Positions 1 through 9,753 of a DNA stretch of 64,000 nt are shown here, piece by piece. Made by a program: the position numbers and the translations under genes. Source of the stretch: Haloterrigena turkmenica DSM 5511 (GTDB lineage: Archaea > Halobacteriota > Halobacteria > Halobacteriales > Natrialbaceae); assembly GCF_000025325.1 (NCBI RefSeq), contig NC_013743.1, positions 1,798,001 through 1,862,000 on the forward strand, read 5' to 3'. Within the stretch, counting starts at the first letter, position 1; each line of letters opens with the position of its first letter. The notes under the pieces are model-generated. The model saw nothing but the letters and a program-made list of their open reading frames with translations, ran no database searches and was not told the origin of the DNA.

Positions 1-411
1 CACCACCGGAGTGAGTGTGATAAAACCGAGAGAGGAATTCTATGACACCCTCGTACGGAGCCGAGGTTCGAAACCGAAAAAACCGGAGCCGCGGGCGAAA
101 GCCCAATGACTGACCAGAGTCCGTCGGATTCGGGCACCACCCCGAACCGACGTGGCTCCACGCCGCGAGTCGTCCGGCTCGAGACCGTATCGACGCGCTG
201 ACCGTTCCGTCGCCGATCCGGTCGCGCGGTCCCGGTACGGGAGCGGTCCCGAACGCGTCGGAGCCGCGCGTGGGACCGTTCCGATGGCGGCTACTTGGCG
301 GTTCGTCCGCACATATTCACCGATGTCGTACGGGGTCGACACCCTCGAGCGAGCGACGGCGTCGCCGCTGCCCGATCTCGAGGCGAAAACGGAAAAGTCG
401 ACCGCGCGGGC
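1..411. other. Noncoding stretch downstream of pccA
   Basis: No convincing gene is seen here. Open frames exist on both strands, but they have the random arginine/serine-rich composition of GC-rich shadow frames and no promoter. A small GNRA-type hairpin (GGGC-GAAA-GCCC) lies at 93-104. A GTTCGAAAC string near 66-74 resembles a tRNA T-loop, but no acceptor or anticodon stem can be built around it. The region may hold the 3' end of the pccA transcript. Confidence 0.5.
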
Positions 412-2244
<1,833 letters not shown>

Positions 2245-2295
2245 TCCTGATTAAACCACATGCGAACCCGCTACGTTACTTTTTCGCAATGGGTC

Positions 2296-2302
2296 GTATA
2301 TT
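2296..2302 (-). promoter_or_regulatory. Candidate TATA box for pccA
   Basis: On the minus strand AATATAC is centred about 55 nt before the pccA start, which would give a short leader of roughly 28 nt. A second AT-rich run near 2515 (reads CTTTTTATTCC on the minus strand) could be a distal promoter. The rest of the 423-bp gap between pccA and the hydrolase gene holds the 22-bp palindrome listed separately and no gene. Confidence 0.35.
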
Positions 2303-2409
2303 GACGAGAGTCCGCGAAAACGACGGGTGTCGCCGCCGAACGCGGCGCTTCTCGGGCGAAAAGTACCGAAAGGGACGTGGACGAGGGAGAGGCGGACGCG
2401 GGCGAGAGG

Positions 2410-2431
2410 TGCTCGTTCCCGGGAACGAGCA
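2410..2431. promoter_or_regulatory. 22-bp perfect palindrome upstream of pccA
   Basis: Two 11-nt arms (TGCTCGTTCCC and its exact complement) meet without a spacer, about 166-187 bp before the pccA start. A perfect 22-bp palindrome is unlikely by chance at this length. It could bind a dimeric regulator, or fold as a hairpin at the end of the upstream hydrolase transcript; no T-run follows on the minus strand, which makes a terminator less likely. Confidence 0.5.
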
Positions 2432-2667
2432 TGCGACGGGCCGGAGCGACGCGCAGTTGCCGGTCGTGACGTGAAAAGCGCCGTAAACCGGCATCCGGAC
2501 AAATGCCGTGACGGAATAAAAAGTCAGCGGTCGCCGAACCATCTCCGATCGAATACGTCACGAAACGTGATGACTCGAGCAACCACGTTGCCGAGAGCGG
2601 GTCTACTCCGTGAGGAACGAAGTGCGTACCGAGCGACGAACTGTCGTCCGCGACGGCACAACCTCCG

Positions 2668-3501
2668 TTACAGGCGTCGGTCCCGCAGCGCCGGAAACTC
2701 CTCGCGAATCCGGTCGACCGCGCCGAGGTCGAGGTCGGCGACGACCAGCGTCGGATCGTCGCCGCTCGAGGCCAGGGTCGTCCCCCACGGGTCGTAAACG
2801 GTCGAGCGACCGAGCAGCGTCGCGTCTTCGTCAGGGAACCGACCCGAGCCGTTGATCGTCGCGACGAAGGCCTGATTCTCGATCGCCCGCGCGCGCGAAA
2901 GCGTTTCCCAGTGTTCGATCCGCGGGTAGGGCCACGCGCTCGGGACGAGGACCAGTTCCGCGCCGGCGTCGATCAGCCGCCGGTACAGTTCCGGAAACCG
3001 CAGGTCGTAACAGGTCGTCGCGCCGACGGGGACGCCGGCGACGGTCGCCGTCTCGATGCGCTCGCCGGGGACGAGCAGCTCCGACTCGGCCGACTGGTAG
3101 CCGAAGAGGTGGTGTTTCCGGTAGACCAGTTGCAACCCGCCGTCGGCGTCGAACAGCGCCGCGGTGTTGGCGAGCCCCTCCTCGGCCGGGGTGTCGGCGG
3201 TCTCGGTGGCCGCGAGGTCCTCGACGATACTCCCCGCCAGGACTGCGATCTCGTGGTCCGCCGCGGCCTCGCGAAGTCGCGTGAGCGTCTCCCCCTCGAG
3301 GGGTTCGGCGAGACGGTTGTAACTGTCGAACGCGAAGTAGCCGACGTTGAACAGCTCCGGGAGCGCGACGAGGTCGGCGCCCCGCTCGGCGGCACGGGAA
3401 ATCGCCTCGAGCGCCCGCTCGACGTTTTCGTCGACCGCGGTCGGTTCGACCTCGAGTTGGGCGAGCGCGAGTCTGAGCGTCTCGTCGGTCCCCCCGGTCA
3501 T
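2668..3501 (-). CDS. Carbon-nitrogen hydrolase (nitrilase superfamily, omega-amidase-like)
   Basis: 277 residues, a normal length for this family. The Glu-Lys-Cys triad is visible: E49 in LPELF, K129 in YRKHHLF and C164 in TTCYDLRFPE. Such enzymes hydrolyse C-N bonds of amides such as 2-oxoglutaramate or 2-oxosuccinamate in the cytoplasm. The DLRFPE context after the cysteine is typical of the omega-amidase/Nit2 branch, but the substrate is inferred. The start ATG overlaps the stop of the SRPBCC gene (ATGA), so the two are translationally coupled. Confidence 0.85.
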   Translation of the reverse strand: MTGGTDETLRLALAQLEVEPTAVDENVERALEAISRAAERGADLVALPELFNVGYFAFDSYNRLAEPLEGETLTRLREAAADHEIAVLAGSIVEDLAATETADTPAEEGLANTAALFDADGGLQLVYRKHHLFGYQSAESELLVPGERIETATVAGVPVGATTCYDLRFPELYRRLIDAGAELVLVPSAWPYPRIEHWETLSRARAIENQAFVATINGSGRFPDEDATLLGRSTVYDPWGTTLASSGDDPTLVVADLDLGAVDRIREEFPALRDRRL

Positions 3502-3944
3502 GGTTCCTCGGAGGGCGACGACCGCAGGTCTCGCTCGAGCGCCCGCTGGAGGTTCCGGAGCTCGTCGTCCAGATTGCGCTTGAAGAACTTCTCGACGCCC
3601 GGTAGTTTACCGTCGACGATGAAGCGGTTCTCGAGGCGGGTGCCGTCGTCGGTCTCGACGATCTCGTGTTCGCCGGTGACGTCCATCACTTTCGAGTTGC
3701 CGACGAACTTGACGTACGACGGCGGCTCGCGCGTGACGTCCTCGGTCTCGACGGCGATCGTTTTCCGGACGAGCGGGATCGGGAGCTCGACGTGCCAGGT
3801 GACCCGTCGGGCCTCCGAGTCCTCGACGGTGTACCGCTGGACCACGCTGATCGCCCGGGCCCGGTTCTCCGGATCGGCGATGAACTCCCAGACGCGCTCG
3901 GGCGAGGCGGCGAGTTCGAACGAGCGGTCGACGCGTACAGTCAT
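3498..3944 (-). CDS. SRPBCC (START/polyketide-cyclase fold) protein, CoxG-like
   Basis: 148 residues starting MTVRVDRSFELAASPERVWEFIADPENRARA, the N-terminal beta strand and helix of the SRPBCC fold. The domain fills the whole protein and suggests a hydrophobic ligand pocket. I chose the ATG at 3944 over a longer in-frame start at 4091 because the fold begins there and a TATA-like run sits 26 nt upstream. It is co-transcribed with the nitrilase-like gene through a 4-nt overlap. The ligand is unknown. Confidence 0.8.
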   Translation of the reverse strand: MTVRVDRSFELAASPERVWEFIADPENRARAISVVQRYTVEDSEARRVTWHVELPIPLVRKTIAVETEDVTREPPSYVKFVGNSKVMDVTGEHEIVETDDGTRLENRFIVDGKLPGVEKFFKRNLDDELRNLQRALERDLRSSPSEEP

Positions 3945-3965
3945 GGCACTACGTGGGACAGTCGG

Positions 3966-3975
3966 TAATAAAAAG
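3966..3975 (-). promoter_or_regulatory. TATA box of the SRPBCC-hydrolase operon
   Basis: CTTTTTATTA on the minus strand is centred 26 nt before the ATG at 3944. This is the spacing of a leaderless haloarchaeal promoter and supports the shorter start. Confidence 0.6.
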
Positions 3976-4045
3976 ACCGCGGACCGGGAGTCAGCCGTCG
4001 TCTGGGTCGACTCCCGCTCCCGACGCGAGCGGGCCGCGGGCGAGG

Positions 4046-4270
4046 TCAACTGAGGGAGACTTTCCAGGTCGTCGACCGAGCACGTCCCCATTTCTCGATG
4101 TCGACGTCGTCTGATTTCTCCGCCAGATGGGGGAGTCGCACGCCGACCTGTTTCGACGAGAGTCCGATCGCGTCCGCGATGTTCTTCGCCCGGAAGTACT
4201 GTTCGCCTCGGGCGGCACTCTCCCGGAGGTACGAGAGAATTCGCTGCTCTTCGTCGGAGTAATCGGTCAT
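4046..4270 (-). CDS. Small winged-helix protein, DUF7123 type
   Basis: 74 residues. An N-terminal helix pair (YSDEEQRILSYLRESA) is followed by a helix-turn-helix-like segment (YFRAKNIADAIGLSSKQVGVRLPHL) and a basic tail WGRARSTTWKV that could be the wing. I recognise it as the haloarchaeal DUF7123 family, common in the class but without a known function. A DNA-binding role is inferred from the fold. It is monocistronic, with about 100 nt to the next gene on each side. Confidence 0.75.
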   Translation of the reverse strand: MTDYSDEEQRILSYLRESAARGEQYFRAKNIADAIGLSSKQVGVRLPHLAEKSDDVDIEKWGRARSTTWKVSLS

Positions 4271-4363
4271 CGTCCGTATCTCTTCGTAGGGCGTCAGTGC
4301 TCTTAACTGTTAACGGTTGTTTCGGTCTCGATCGCCCTCGAGACGCCCCCGACTCGAGTGCGA

Positions 4364-4552
4364 TCAGTCCCAGTAGAGGTGGATGCCGACGACGGCGAGC
4401 GCGCTAAAACCAATCGCTGCAGCGAATCCCCAGGCGGCGGTGACGTCCGGCGCGCCGGTAAACATCACCAGCGCACCGATCGTCGCGACCGCGCCGAGTG
4501 CGAGCGCCAGTCCAACACCCATGTCCGTCGTTGACTCGGTTTCCGTGGCCAT
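4364..4552 (-). CDS. Small two-helix membrane protein, DUF7525-like
   Basis: 62 residues with two hydrophobic helices (about 11-33 and 39-58) and a short acidic N-terminus. The start at 4552 (MATETES) is preferred to 4591 because a TATA-like CTTAAGAG lies 27 nt upstream. I place it in the haloarchaeal DUF7525 group from memory, with moderate confidence. Function unknown; its position next to pccX may be incidental. Confidence 0.65.
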   Translation of the reverse strand: MATETESTTDMGVGLALALGAVATIGALVMFTGAPDVTAAWGFAAAIGFSALAVVGIHLYWD

Positions 4553-4574
4553 GCCAGGGATTTGCGTATGGGGT

Positions 4575-4583
4575 CTCTTAAGC
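4575..4583 (-). promoter_or_regulatory. TATA box of the small membrane protein gene
   Basis: GCTTAAGAG on the minus strand is centred 27 nt before the ATG at 4552, consistent with a leaderless transcript. Confidence 0.5.
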
Positions 4584-4693
4584 GCACTCATTCAGCGTCG
4601 ACGAAACGAACGGCGAGTCGCGTTCGCGGCAAACGATGTCGCTCTCGAGGGGCGGACGAACGGAGGGGCGGCGGCCAGAACCGATCATAACGG

Positions 4694-5062
<369 letters not shown>

Positions 5063-6613
5063 TTACAGCGGGATATTGCCGTGTTTCTTGTCCGGGTTCT
5101 GTTCGCGTTTGGTCTCGAGCATCTCGAGATCGTCGATCAGCCGCGGCCGCGTCTCGGTGGGAACGATGACGTCGTCCAAGAACCCTTTATCCGTTGCAGT
5201 GTACGGGTTGGCGAACTCCTCGCGGTACTCCTCGATGAGTTCGTCCCGGAGCTCGTCGGGGTTGTCGGACTCCTTGAGCTCTTCCCGATAGAGGATGTTG
5301 ACCGCGCCCTGGGGCCCCATGACCGCGATCTCGGCGGTCGGCCAGGCGTAGTTGACGTCGGCGCCGAGGTTCTTGGATGCCATGACGCAGTAGGCGCCGC
5401 CGTAGGCCTTCCGTGTGATCACGGTGAGCAGGGGGACGGTCGCTTCCGCGTACGCGTAGAGAAGCTTCGCGCCGTGACGGATGATCCCGCGGTGTTCCTG
5501 ATCGGTGCCGGGCATGTAGCCCGGGACGTCGACGAAGGTGACGATGGGGATGTTAAAGGAGTCACAGAAGCGGATGAACCGCGACCCCTTCATCGAGGAG
5601 TCGACGGTGAGCGTGCCGGCGTTGACGCGGGGCTGGTTGGCGACGAGGCCGACCGAGCGCCCGTCGAGGCGGCCGAAACCGACGACGATTTCCTTGGCGA
5701 AGTTGCCCGCCACTTCGAAGAACGAGCCCTCGTCGACGACGCTGTCGATGACGTCGACCATGTCGTAGGGCTTCTGGGGGCTCGGCGGGACGATCGACTT
5801 GAGTTCCTCGTCGCGCCGATCGGGGTCGTCCCACGGCTCGACGCGGGGCGGGTCTTCCATGTTGTTCTGCGGGAGGTAGGAGAGCAGGCGCTTGATGTCG
5901 TCCAAGGCCTGTTCCTCGCTCTCGCAGGCGAACTGGGCGACGCCGGTCTTACCGGCGTGGGTCATCGCGCCGCCGAGCTCCTCGTGGGTGACCTCCTCGC
6001 CGGTGACGGTCTTGGTGACGCCGGGCCCGGTGATGTACATGTGGCTCGTGTCCTTCACCATGAAGATGAAGTCGGTGATCGACGGCGAGTACACCGCGCC
6101 GCCGGCGCAGGGCCCCATGATGGAGGAGATCTGGGGGACGACGCCGCTGGCTTCCTGATTGCGCCGGAAGATCTCCGTGAATCCGGCCAGACTCTTGACC
6201 CCCTCCTGAATTCGGGCGCCGGCGGAGTCGTTGAGCCCGACGACGGGCGCGCCGACCTCCATCGCCATGTCCATGACCTTGCAGATCTTCTCGGCGAAGA
6301 CCTCGCCGAGCGAGCCGCCGAAGACGGTGAAGTCGTGGGCGAAGACGAAGGTGGTCCGCCCGTTGACCTCGCCGTAACCCGTGACGACGCCGTCGCCGGG
6401 GATCTTCTTCTCCTCCATCCCAAACTGGCTCGTCTGGTGGGTTCGAAGCTGATCGAACTCCGTGAAGGTGCCCTCGTCGAGGAAGTAGTCGATCCGCTCC
6501 CGAGCGGTCATCTTCCCCTTGTCGTGTTGCTTCTCGATACGGGCCTCGCCGCCGCCCAGTTCGGCCTCCGCGCGGAGGTCCTGGAGTTCGTCGATGCGGT
6601 CTTCCATCGTCAT
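5063..6613 (-). CDS. pccB: Acyl-CoA carboxylase carboxyltransferase subunit
   Basis: 516 residues from the ATG at 6613. Both carboxyltransferase halves are present: the N-terminal half with DGVVTGYGEVNGRTTFVFAHD and SAGARIQEGV, and the C-terminal half with GFGRLDGRSVGLVANQP and TVITRKAYGGAYCVMASK, including the paired oxyanion-hole glycine regions. The subunit moves the carboxyl group from biotin to propionyl- or acetyl-CoA. A purine-rich Shine-Dalgarno (GGGAGGG) 10 nt upstream selects this start over a longer in-frame start at 6799. It forms an operon with pccX. Confidence 0.93.
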   Translation of the reverse strand: MTMEDRIDELQDLRAEAELGGGEARIEKQHDKGKMTARERIDYFLDEGTFTEFDQLRTHQTSQFGMEEKKIPGDGVVTGYGEVNGRTTFVFAHDFTVFGGSLGEVFAEKICKVMDMAMEVGAPVVGLNDSAGARIQEGVKSLAGFTEIFRRNQEASGVVPQISSIMGPCAGGAVYSPSITDFIFMVKDTSHMYITGPGVTKTVTGEEVTHEELGGAMTHAGKTGVAQFACESEEQALDDIKRLLSYLPQNNMEDPPRVEPWDDPDRRDEELKSIVPPSPQKPYDMVDVIDSVVDEGSFFEVAGNFAKEIVVGFGRLDGRSVGLVANQPRVNAGTLTVDSSMKGSRFIRFCDSFNIPIVTFVDVPGYMPGTDQEHRGIIRHGAKLLYAYAEATVPLLTVITRKAYGGAYCVMASKNLGADVNYAWPTAEIAVMGPQGAVNILYREELKESDNPDELRDELIEEYREEFANPYTATDKGFLDDVIVPTETRPRLIDDLEMLETKREQNPDKKHGNIPL

Positions 6614-6623
6614 TGTTGATGAA

Positions 6624-6630
6624 CCCTCCC
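6624..6630 (-). promoter_or_regulatory. Shine-Dalgarno site of pccB
   Basis: GGGAGGG on the minus strand lies 10 nt before the ATG at 6613. Most genes in this window look leaderless, so this stands out and decides the pccB start. Confidence 0.6.
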
Positions 6631-6804
6631 GCTCATTGCCCGAGGAAACGACCACATCCCCCAAAAACGTTCGGTAAATCTGAGTGATATCCCGCCGACG
6701 GTGTGCGAAATTATGCCACAATGGTCCGGTTACGCTTACCGTCGGCTTCGGTGACCCGTGAACGGACGCGATCGTCGCCGCGGACTCGTTGCGGCACAAA
6801 CATC

Positions 6805-6810
6805 TATATA
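6805..6810 (+). promoter_or_regulatory. TATA box of the substrate-binding protein gene
   Basis: TATATA is centred about 25 nt before the ATG at 6833, a leaderless arrangement. It rules against a TTG start at 6818, which would lie upstream of the expected transcript start. Confidence 0.65.
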
Positions 6811-6832
6811 GGATACCTTGTCACTATTACCC

Positions 6833-8110
6833 ATGGTACGGCAAGTCAAACGGAGGTGGGTACTTAGTGGGATCGGTAGTGCAGGTGCGATCGGTCTCGC
6901 CGGATGTATCGGCGACGAAGGGGCCGTCGAAGGAGGCGGCCCGGCCGTCCTGAACATCATCGGCTACCCGGAGAGCGGCATTCAGATCTTCCGGGACTTC
7001 TACGCCGACTTCGACACCGGGACGGAGATCATCGTTCCCGACGGCCTGCAGGACGGCGATCTCCCCGACGAAGTCGGGAACGACATGACGAACGTCACCG
7101 GCACCGCGCCGGCGTCCCAGGGCCCGCACGAAGACGCCTTCGCAGAGCTCTACGAGGACGAGTACGGCGAATCACCGGGCGTGTTCACCTCGCACACGTT
7201 CGACGCCGTCGCGGTGTGTACCCTCGCGAACGTCGCGGCCGGCGAGAACGACGGCCAGACGATCCGAGATCAGATGCGCCGGGTCGCGAACCCCGGCGGC
7301 GACGAGTACGGACCCGGCGAACTCCAGGAGGCCGCCGAAGCCGCCGCGGCCGGCGACGAGATCACCTATCAGGGCGCTTCGAGCGCGGTCGACTTCGACG
7401 ACGTCGGCGACCCCGCGGAGGCCGCCTACGACGTCTGGGGGTTCAGCGACGGTGACATCGAAACGGTCGATACGATCACTTTCGAGGGGGACGGCCCCGG
7501 CGGCGAGATGGCCGACGAGTCGCCCGGCGGGACCGGTCGCGACGTGATGGTCGCGATGTTGCTCCCCGAGACGGGGGACCTCGGCGAACTCGGCACCCCG
7601 ATGATCGACGCCGGCCGCCTGGCCATTCAACGGATGGAGGGAGTCGACCTCACGTTCGATCTGCAGGTCGAGGACACGGAGACCGACGAGGACACGACCC
7701 TCAGCAACGGCGGGGCGCTCATCGACGCAGGGTATCCCGCGATCGTCGGCGCCGCGTCGTCCGGCAACTCCGTCCCGCTGGTCGGCGAGACCAGCAGCGC
7801 GGGCGTCGTCCAGTGTTCGCCGGCCAGTACGGCGCTGTCCCTGTCGAACGTCGAGGATGACGGCTACTTCTTCCGGACCGCGCCGAGCGACCTGCTGCAA
7901 GGGCAGGTGATGGCGGAGGTCTCCGCGAATCGCCTTGAGGCGGACCAGGTGGCCACGCTGTACGTCAACAACGACTACGGGCAGCAACTCTCGGAGCAGT
8001 ACGTCGAGTCCTTCGAGAACGATCAGGACGGCGAGGCGCTCAACGAGGTCTCGTTCGAGCCCGGACAGGGCACGTACACCGGCGAACTCGAGTCCGCACT
8101 GGCCGAGTAG
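6833..8110 (+). CDS. ABC transporter substrate-binding lipoprotein (LivJ-like), circularly permuted domain order
   Basis: 425 residues. A KRRWVL twin-arginine-type signal ends in a lipobox (GLAGC, C25), so the protein should be membrane-anchored outside the cell. Residues about 39-219 (VLNIIGYPESGIQIFRD to TITFEG) match what is normally the C-terminal half of type I periplasmic binding proteins of the Leu/Ile/Val class. After a Gly/Pro/Ser linker (about 220-235), residues 236-425 (VMVAMLLPETGDLGELGTPM to ELESALAE) match the normal N-terminal half. All expected parts are present once, but in swapped order; the cut falls in the loop before the IGYPESG strand. It converges on livF of an ABC operon that lacks its own binding protein. 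The ligand is inferred to be branched-chain amino acids or a related small molecule. Confidence 0.85.
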   Translation: MVRQVKRRWVLSGIGSAGAIGLAGCIGDEGAVEGGGPAVLNIIGYPESGIQIFRDFYADFDTGTEIIVPDGLQDGDLPDEVGNDMTNVTGTAPASQGPHEDAFAELYEDEYGESPGVFTSHTFDAVAVCTLANVAAGENDGQTIRDQMRRVANPGGDEYGPGELQEAAEAAAAGDEITYQGASSAVDFDDVGDPAEAAYDVWGFSDGDIETVDTITFEGDGPGGEMADESPGGTGRDVMVAMLLPETGDLGELGTPMIDAGRLAIQRMEGVDLTFDLQVEDTETDEDTTLSNGGALIDAGYPAIVGAASSGNSVPLVGETSSAGVVQCSPASTALSLSNVEDDGYFFRTAPSDLLQGQVMAEVSANRLEADQVATLYVNNDYGQQLSEQYVESFENDQDGEALNEVSFEPGQGTYTGELESALAE

Positions 8111-8129
8111 TAACGCGGCGCCGCGGTGG

Positions 8130-8143
8130 CCGGTCACGACCGG
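8130..8143. terminator. Weak hairpin between convergent genes
   Basis: CCGGTC-AC-GACCGG forms a 6-bp stem, followed on the plus strand by a pyrimidine run (ACTCCTCTTT). It lies between the binding protein and livF, where a terminator is expected. The short stem keeps confidence low. Confidence 0.25.
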
Positions 8144-8215
8144 ACTCCTCTTTCGTCGCCCGCCGATACGCGTCGATACCTCCCGACGACCGCCGAGTCG
8201 CGCGCGGACCGCGAG

Positions 8216-8920
8216 CTACCCGCCGAGGAACTGCTGGCGGACCTCGTCGTCGTTCAGCAGAACCTCGCCGGCGTCCTCGTATCGGTTCGATCCCTGAACG
8301 AGGACGTAGCCCCGGTCGCAGCGGCGCAGCGCCTCCTTCGCGTTCTGTTCGACGACCAGGACGGCGGTGCCGCTGGCGTTGATCGCGTTGACATGGTCGA
8401 ACATCTCGTCGACGAGGTCGGGGGCCAAGCCCGCGCTGGGTTCGTCGAGCAACAACAGGTCGGGATCGAGCATCAGCGCGCGCCCCATCGCGACCATCTG
8501 CTGTTGGCCGCCGCTCATCGAGCCCGCCTTCTGATCCTGTCGCTCGCGTAGTACGGGAAACTGATCGAATACGCTCTCGAGTGCCGCCTCCGGTACCTCG
8601 TCGAGGATGTACGCGCCCATCTCGAGGTTCTCGCGGACCGTCAGTGACGGGAAGACGTTGTCGTTCTGGGGAACGTAGCCGATTCCCTCGTGGATGATTT
8701 CGTCGGGCGAGCGGCCGGTGATGTCCCCCCCTTTGAACTCGACCGTCCCCCCCATGTACGTCGTCAGTCCGAAGACGGACTTCATGGCCGTCGACTTCCC
8801 GGCGCCGTTGGGGCCGACGATGACCACGTACTCGTCTTCGGCCACCTCGAGATCGACGCCGTGCAGGATCTGCAAGTCCCCGTAGCCGGCGTCGAGGTCA
8901 GTGACGTCGAGCATCGCCAT
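8216..8920 (-). CDS. livF: Branched-chain amino acid ABC transporter ATP-binding protein
   Basis: 234 residues, full family length. Walker A GPNGAGKST at about 38-46, LivF-type Q-loop region YVPQNDNVFPSLTVRENL, signature SMSGGQQQ and Walker B LLLLDEPSAGLAP are all present. It powers import through the LivH/LivM membrane pair. The ATG overlaps the end of livG, and it is the last gene of livH-M-G-F. Confidence 0.92.
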   Translation of the reverse strand: MAMLDVTDLDAGYGDLQILHGVDLEVAEDEYVVIVGPNGAGKSTAMKSVFGLTTYMGGTVEFKGGDITGRSPDEIIHEGIGYVPQNDNVFPSLTVRENLEMGAYILDEVPEAALESVFDQFPVLRERQDQKAGSMSGGQQQMVAMGRALMLDPDLLLLDEPSAGLAPDLVDEMFDHVNAINASGTAVLVVEQNAKEALRRCDRGYVLVQGSNRYEDAGEVLLNDDEVRQQFLGG

Positions 8921-9753
8921 CAGACCTCACCTCCGAGATAGGCCTCGATGACCCGCTCATTCGAGGTGATCGCTCCGGGGGCCCCCTCGGCCAGGACCGA
9001 TCCCTGATGCATGACGATGACGCGCTCGCAGTTCTCCATGATGAGGTCCATGTCGTGTTCGACGATCAGGAACGTGTACCCCTCCTCGCGGAGGTCGTGG
9101 ACGTGCTCGAGCAGCTTCTTCTCGAGCGTGGGGTTGACGCCCGCGAACGGCTCGTCGAGCAGGAGCATCTCCGGGTCGGTCATCAACGCGCGCGCCAGCT
9201 CGAGGAGCTTCCGCTGGCCGCCCGAGAGGGTCCCCGCTTTCTCCTCCGCGAGGTGCTGAATCTCGAAGAACTCGAGGGAGTCCCATACGCGCTCTAAGAG
9301 TTCGCGCTCCTCTCGGACGACTTCTCGGCGGGTGACCGGCAACACCGATCGCCAGAGCGCTTCGCCCCGCTGGCGCTTCGCCGGCAGCATCAGGTTCTCG
9401 AGGACCGTCATGTTCGCCATCTCGCGGGCGATCTGGAACGTCCGAACGAGCCCGTATTCGGCGCACTGGTAGGGCCTGATGCCCGTGATGTCCTCTCCCT
9501 GGAACGTCACCGTTCCGGCGTCGGGTTCGTGGATCCCCGTGATGCAGTTGAACGTCGTCGACTTCCCGGCGCCGTTGGGACCGATCAGTCCGGTCATCGA
9601 TCCCGACTCGACTTCGAACGTCGCGCCGTCGACGGCCGTGATCCCGCCGAAGCGCTTGACCAGGCCGTCGACGGCCAACTCGACGTCGTCCGTCGGTCGA
9701 TCCGGGCTCTCGCTCGTCAGGGAGCCGGTCGGTTCGGCGGTCGTATCGCTCAC
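8920..9753 (-). CDS. livG: Branched-chain amino acid ABC transporter ATP-binding protein
   Basis: 277 residues with a 27-residue hydrophilic N-terminal extension. Walker A GPNGAGKST, the FQIAREMANMTVLENLML segment with the longer LivG-type insertion, signature LSGGQRKLLELA and Walker B LLLDEPFAGVNP are present. It pairs with LivF as the second nucleotide-binding subunit. It overlaps livM upstream by 4 nt and livF downstream by 1 nt, so the operon is tightly coupled. Confidence 0.92.
   Translation of the reverse strand: MSDTTAEPTGSLTSESPDRPTDDVELAVDGLVKRFGGITAVDGATFEVESGSMTGLIGPNGAGKSTTFNCITGIHEPDAGTVTFQGEDITGIRPYQCAEYGLVRTFQIAREMANMTVLENLMLPAKRQRGEALWRSVLPVTRREVVREERELLERVWDSLEFFEIQHLAEEKAGTLSGGQRKLLELARALMTDPEMLLLDEPFAGVNPTLEKKLLEHVHDLREEGYTFLIVEHDMDLIMENCERVIVMHQGSVLAEGAPGAITSNERVIEAYLGGEV

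Noticed and set aside
60-80. GGTTCGAAACC-like string resembling a tRNA T-arm
   Set aside because: No acceptor, D or anticodon arm can be paired around it, and no CCA-proximal pattern is seen.
93-104. GNRA hairpin near the window start as a terminator or RNA
   Set aside because: Only a 4-bp stem; too short to support any call beyond a mention.
6833-8110. Reading the binding protein as two fused partial genes or a pseudogene
   Set aside because: One uninterrupted frame with signal peptide, linker and complete complement of family segments; both halves retain expected motifs and the total length is normal.
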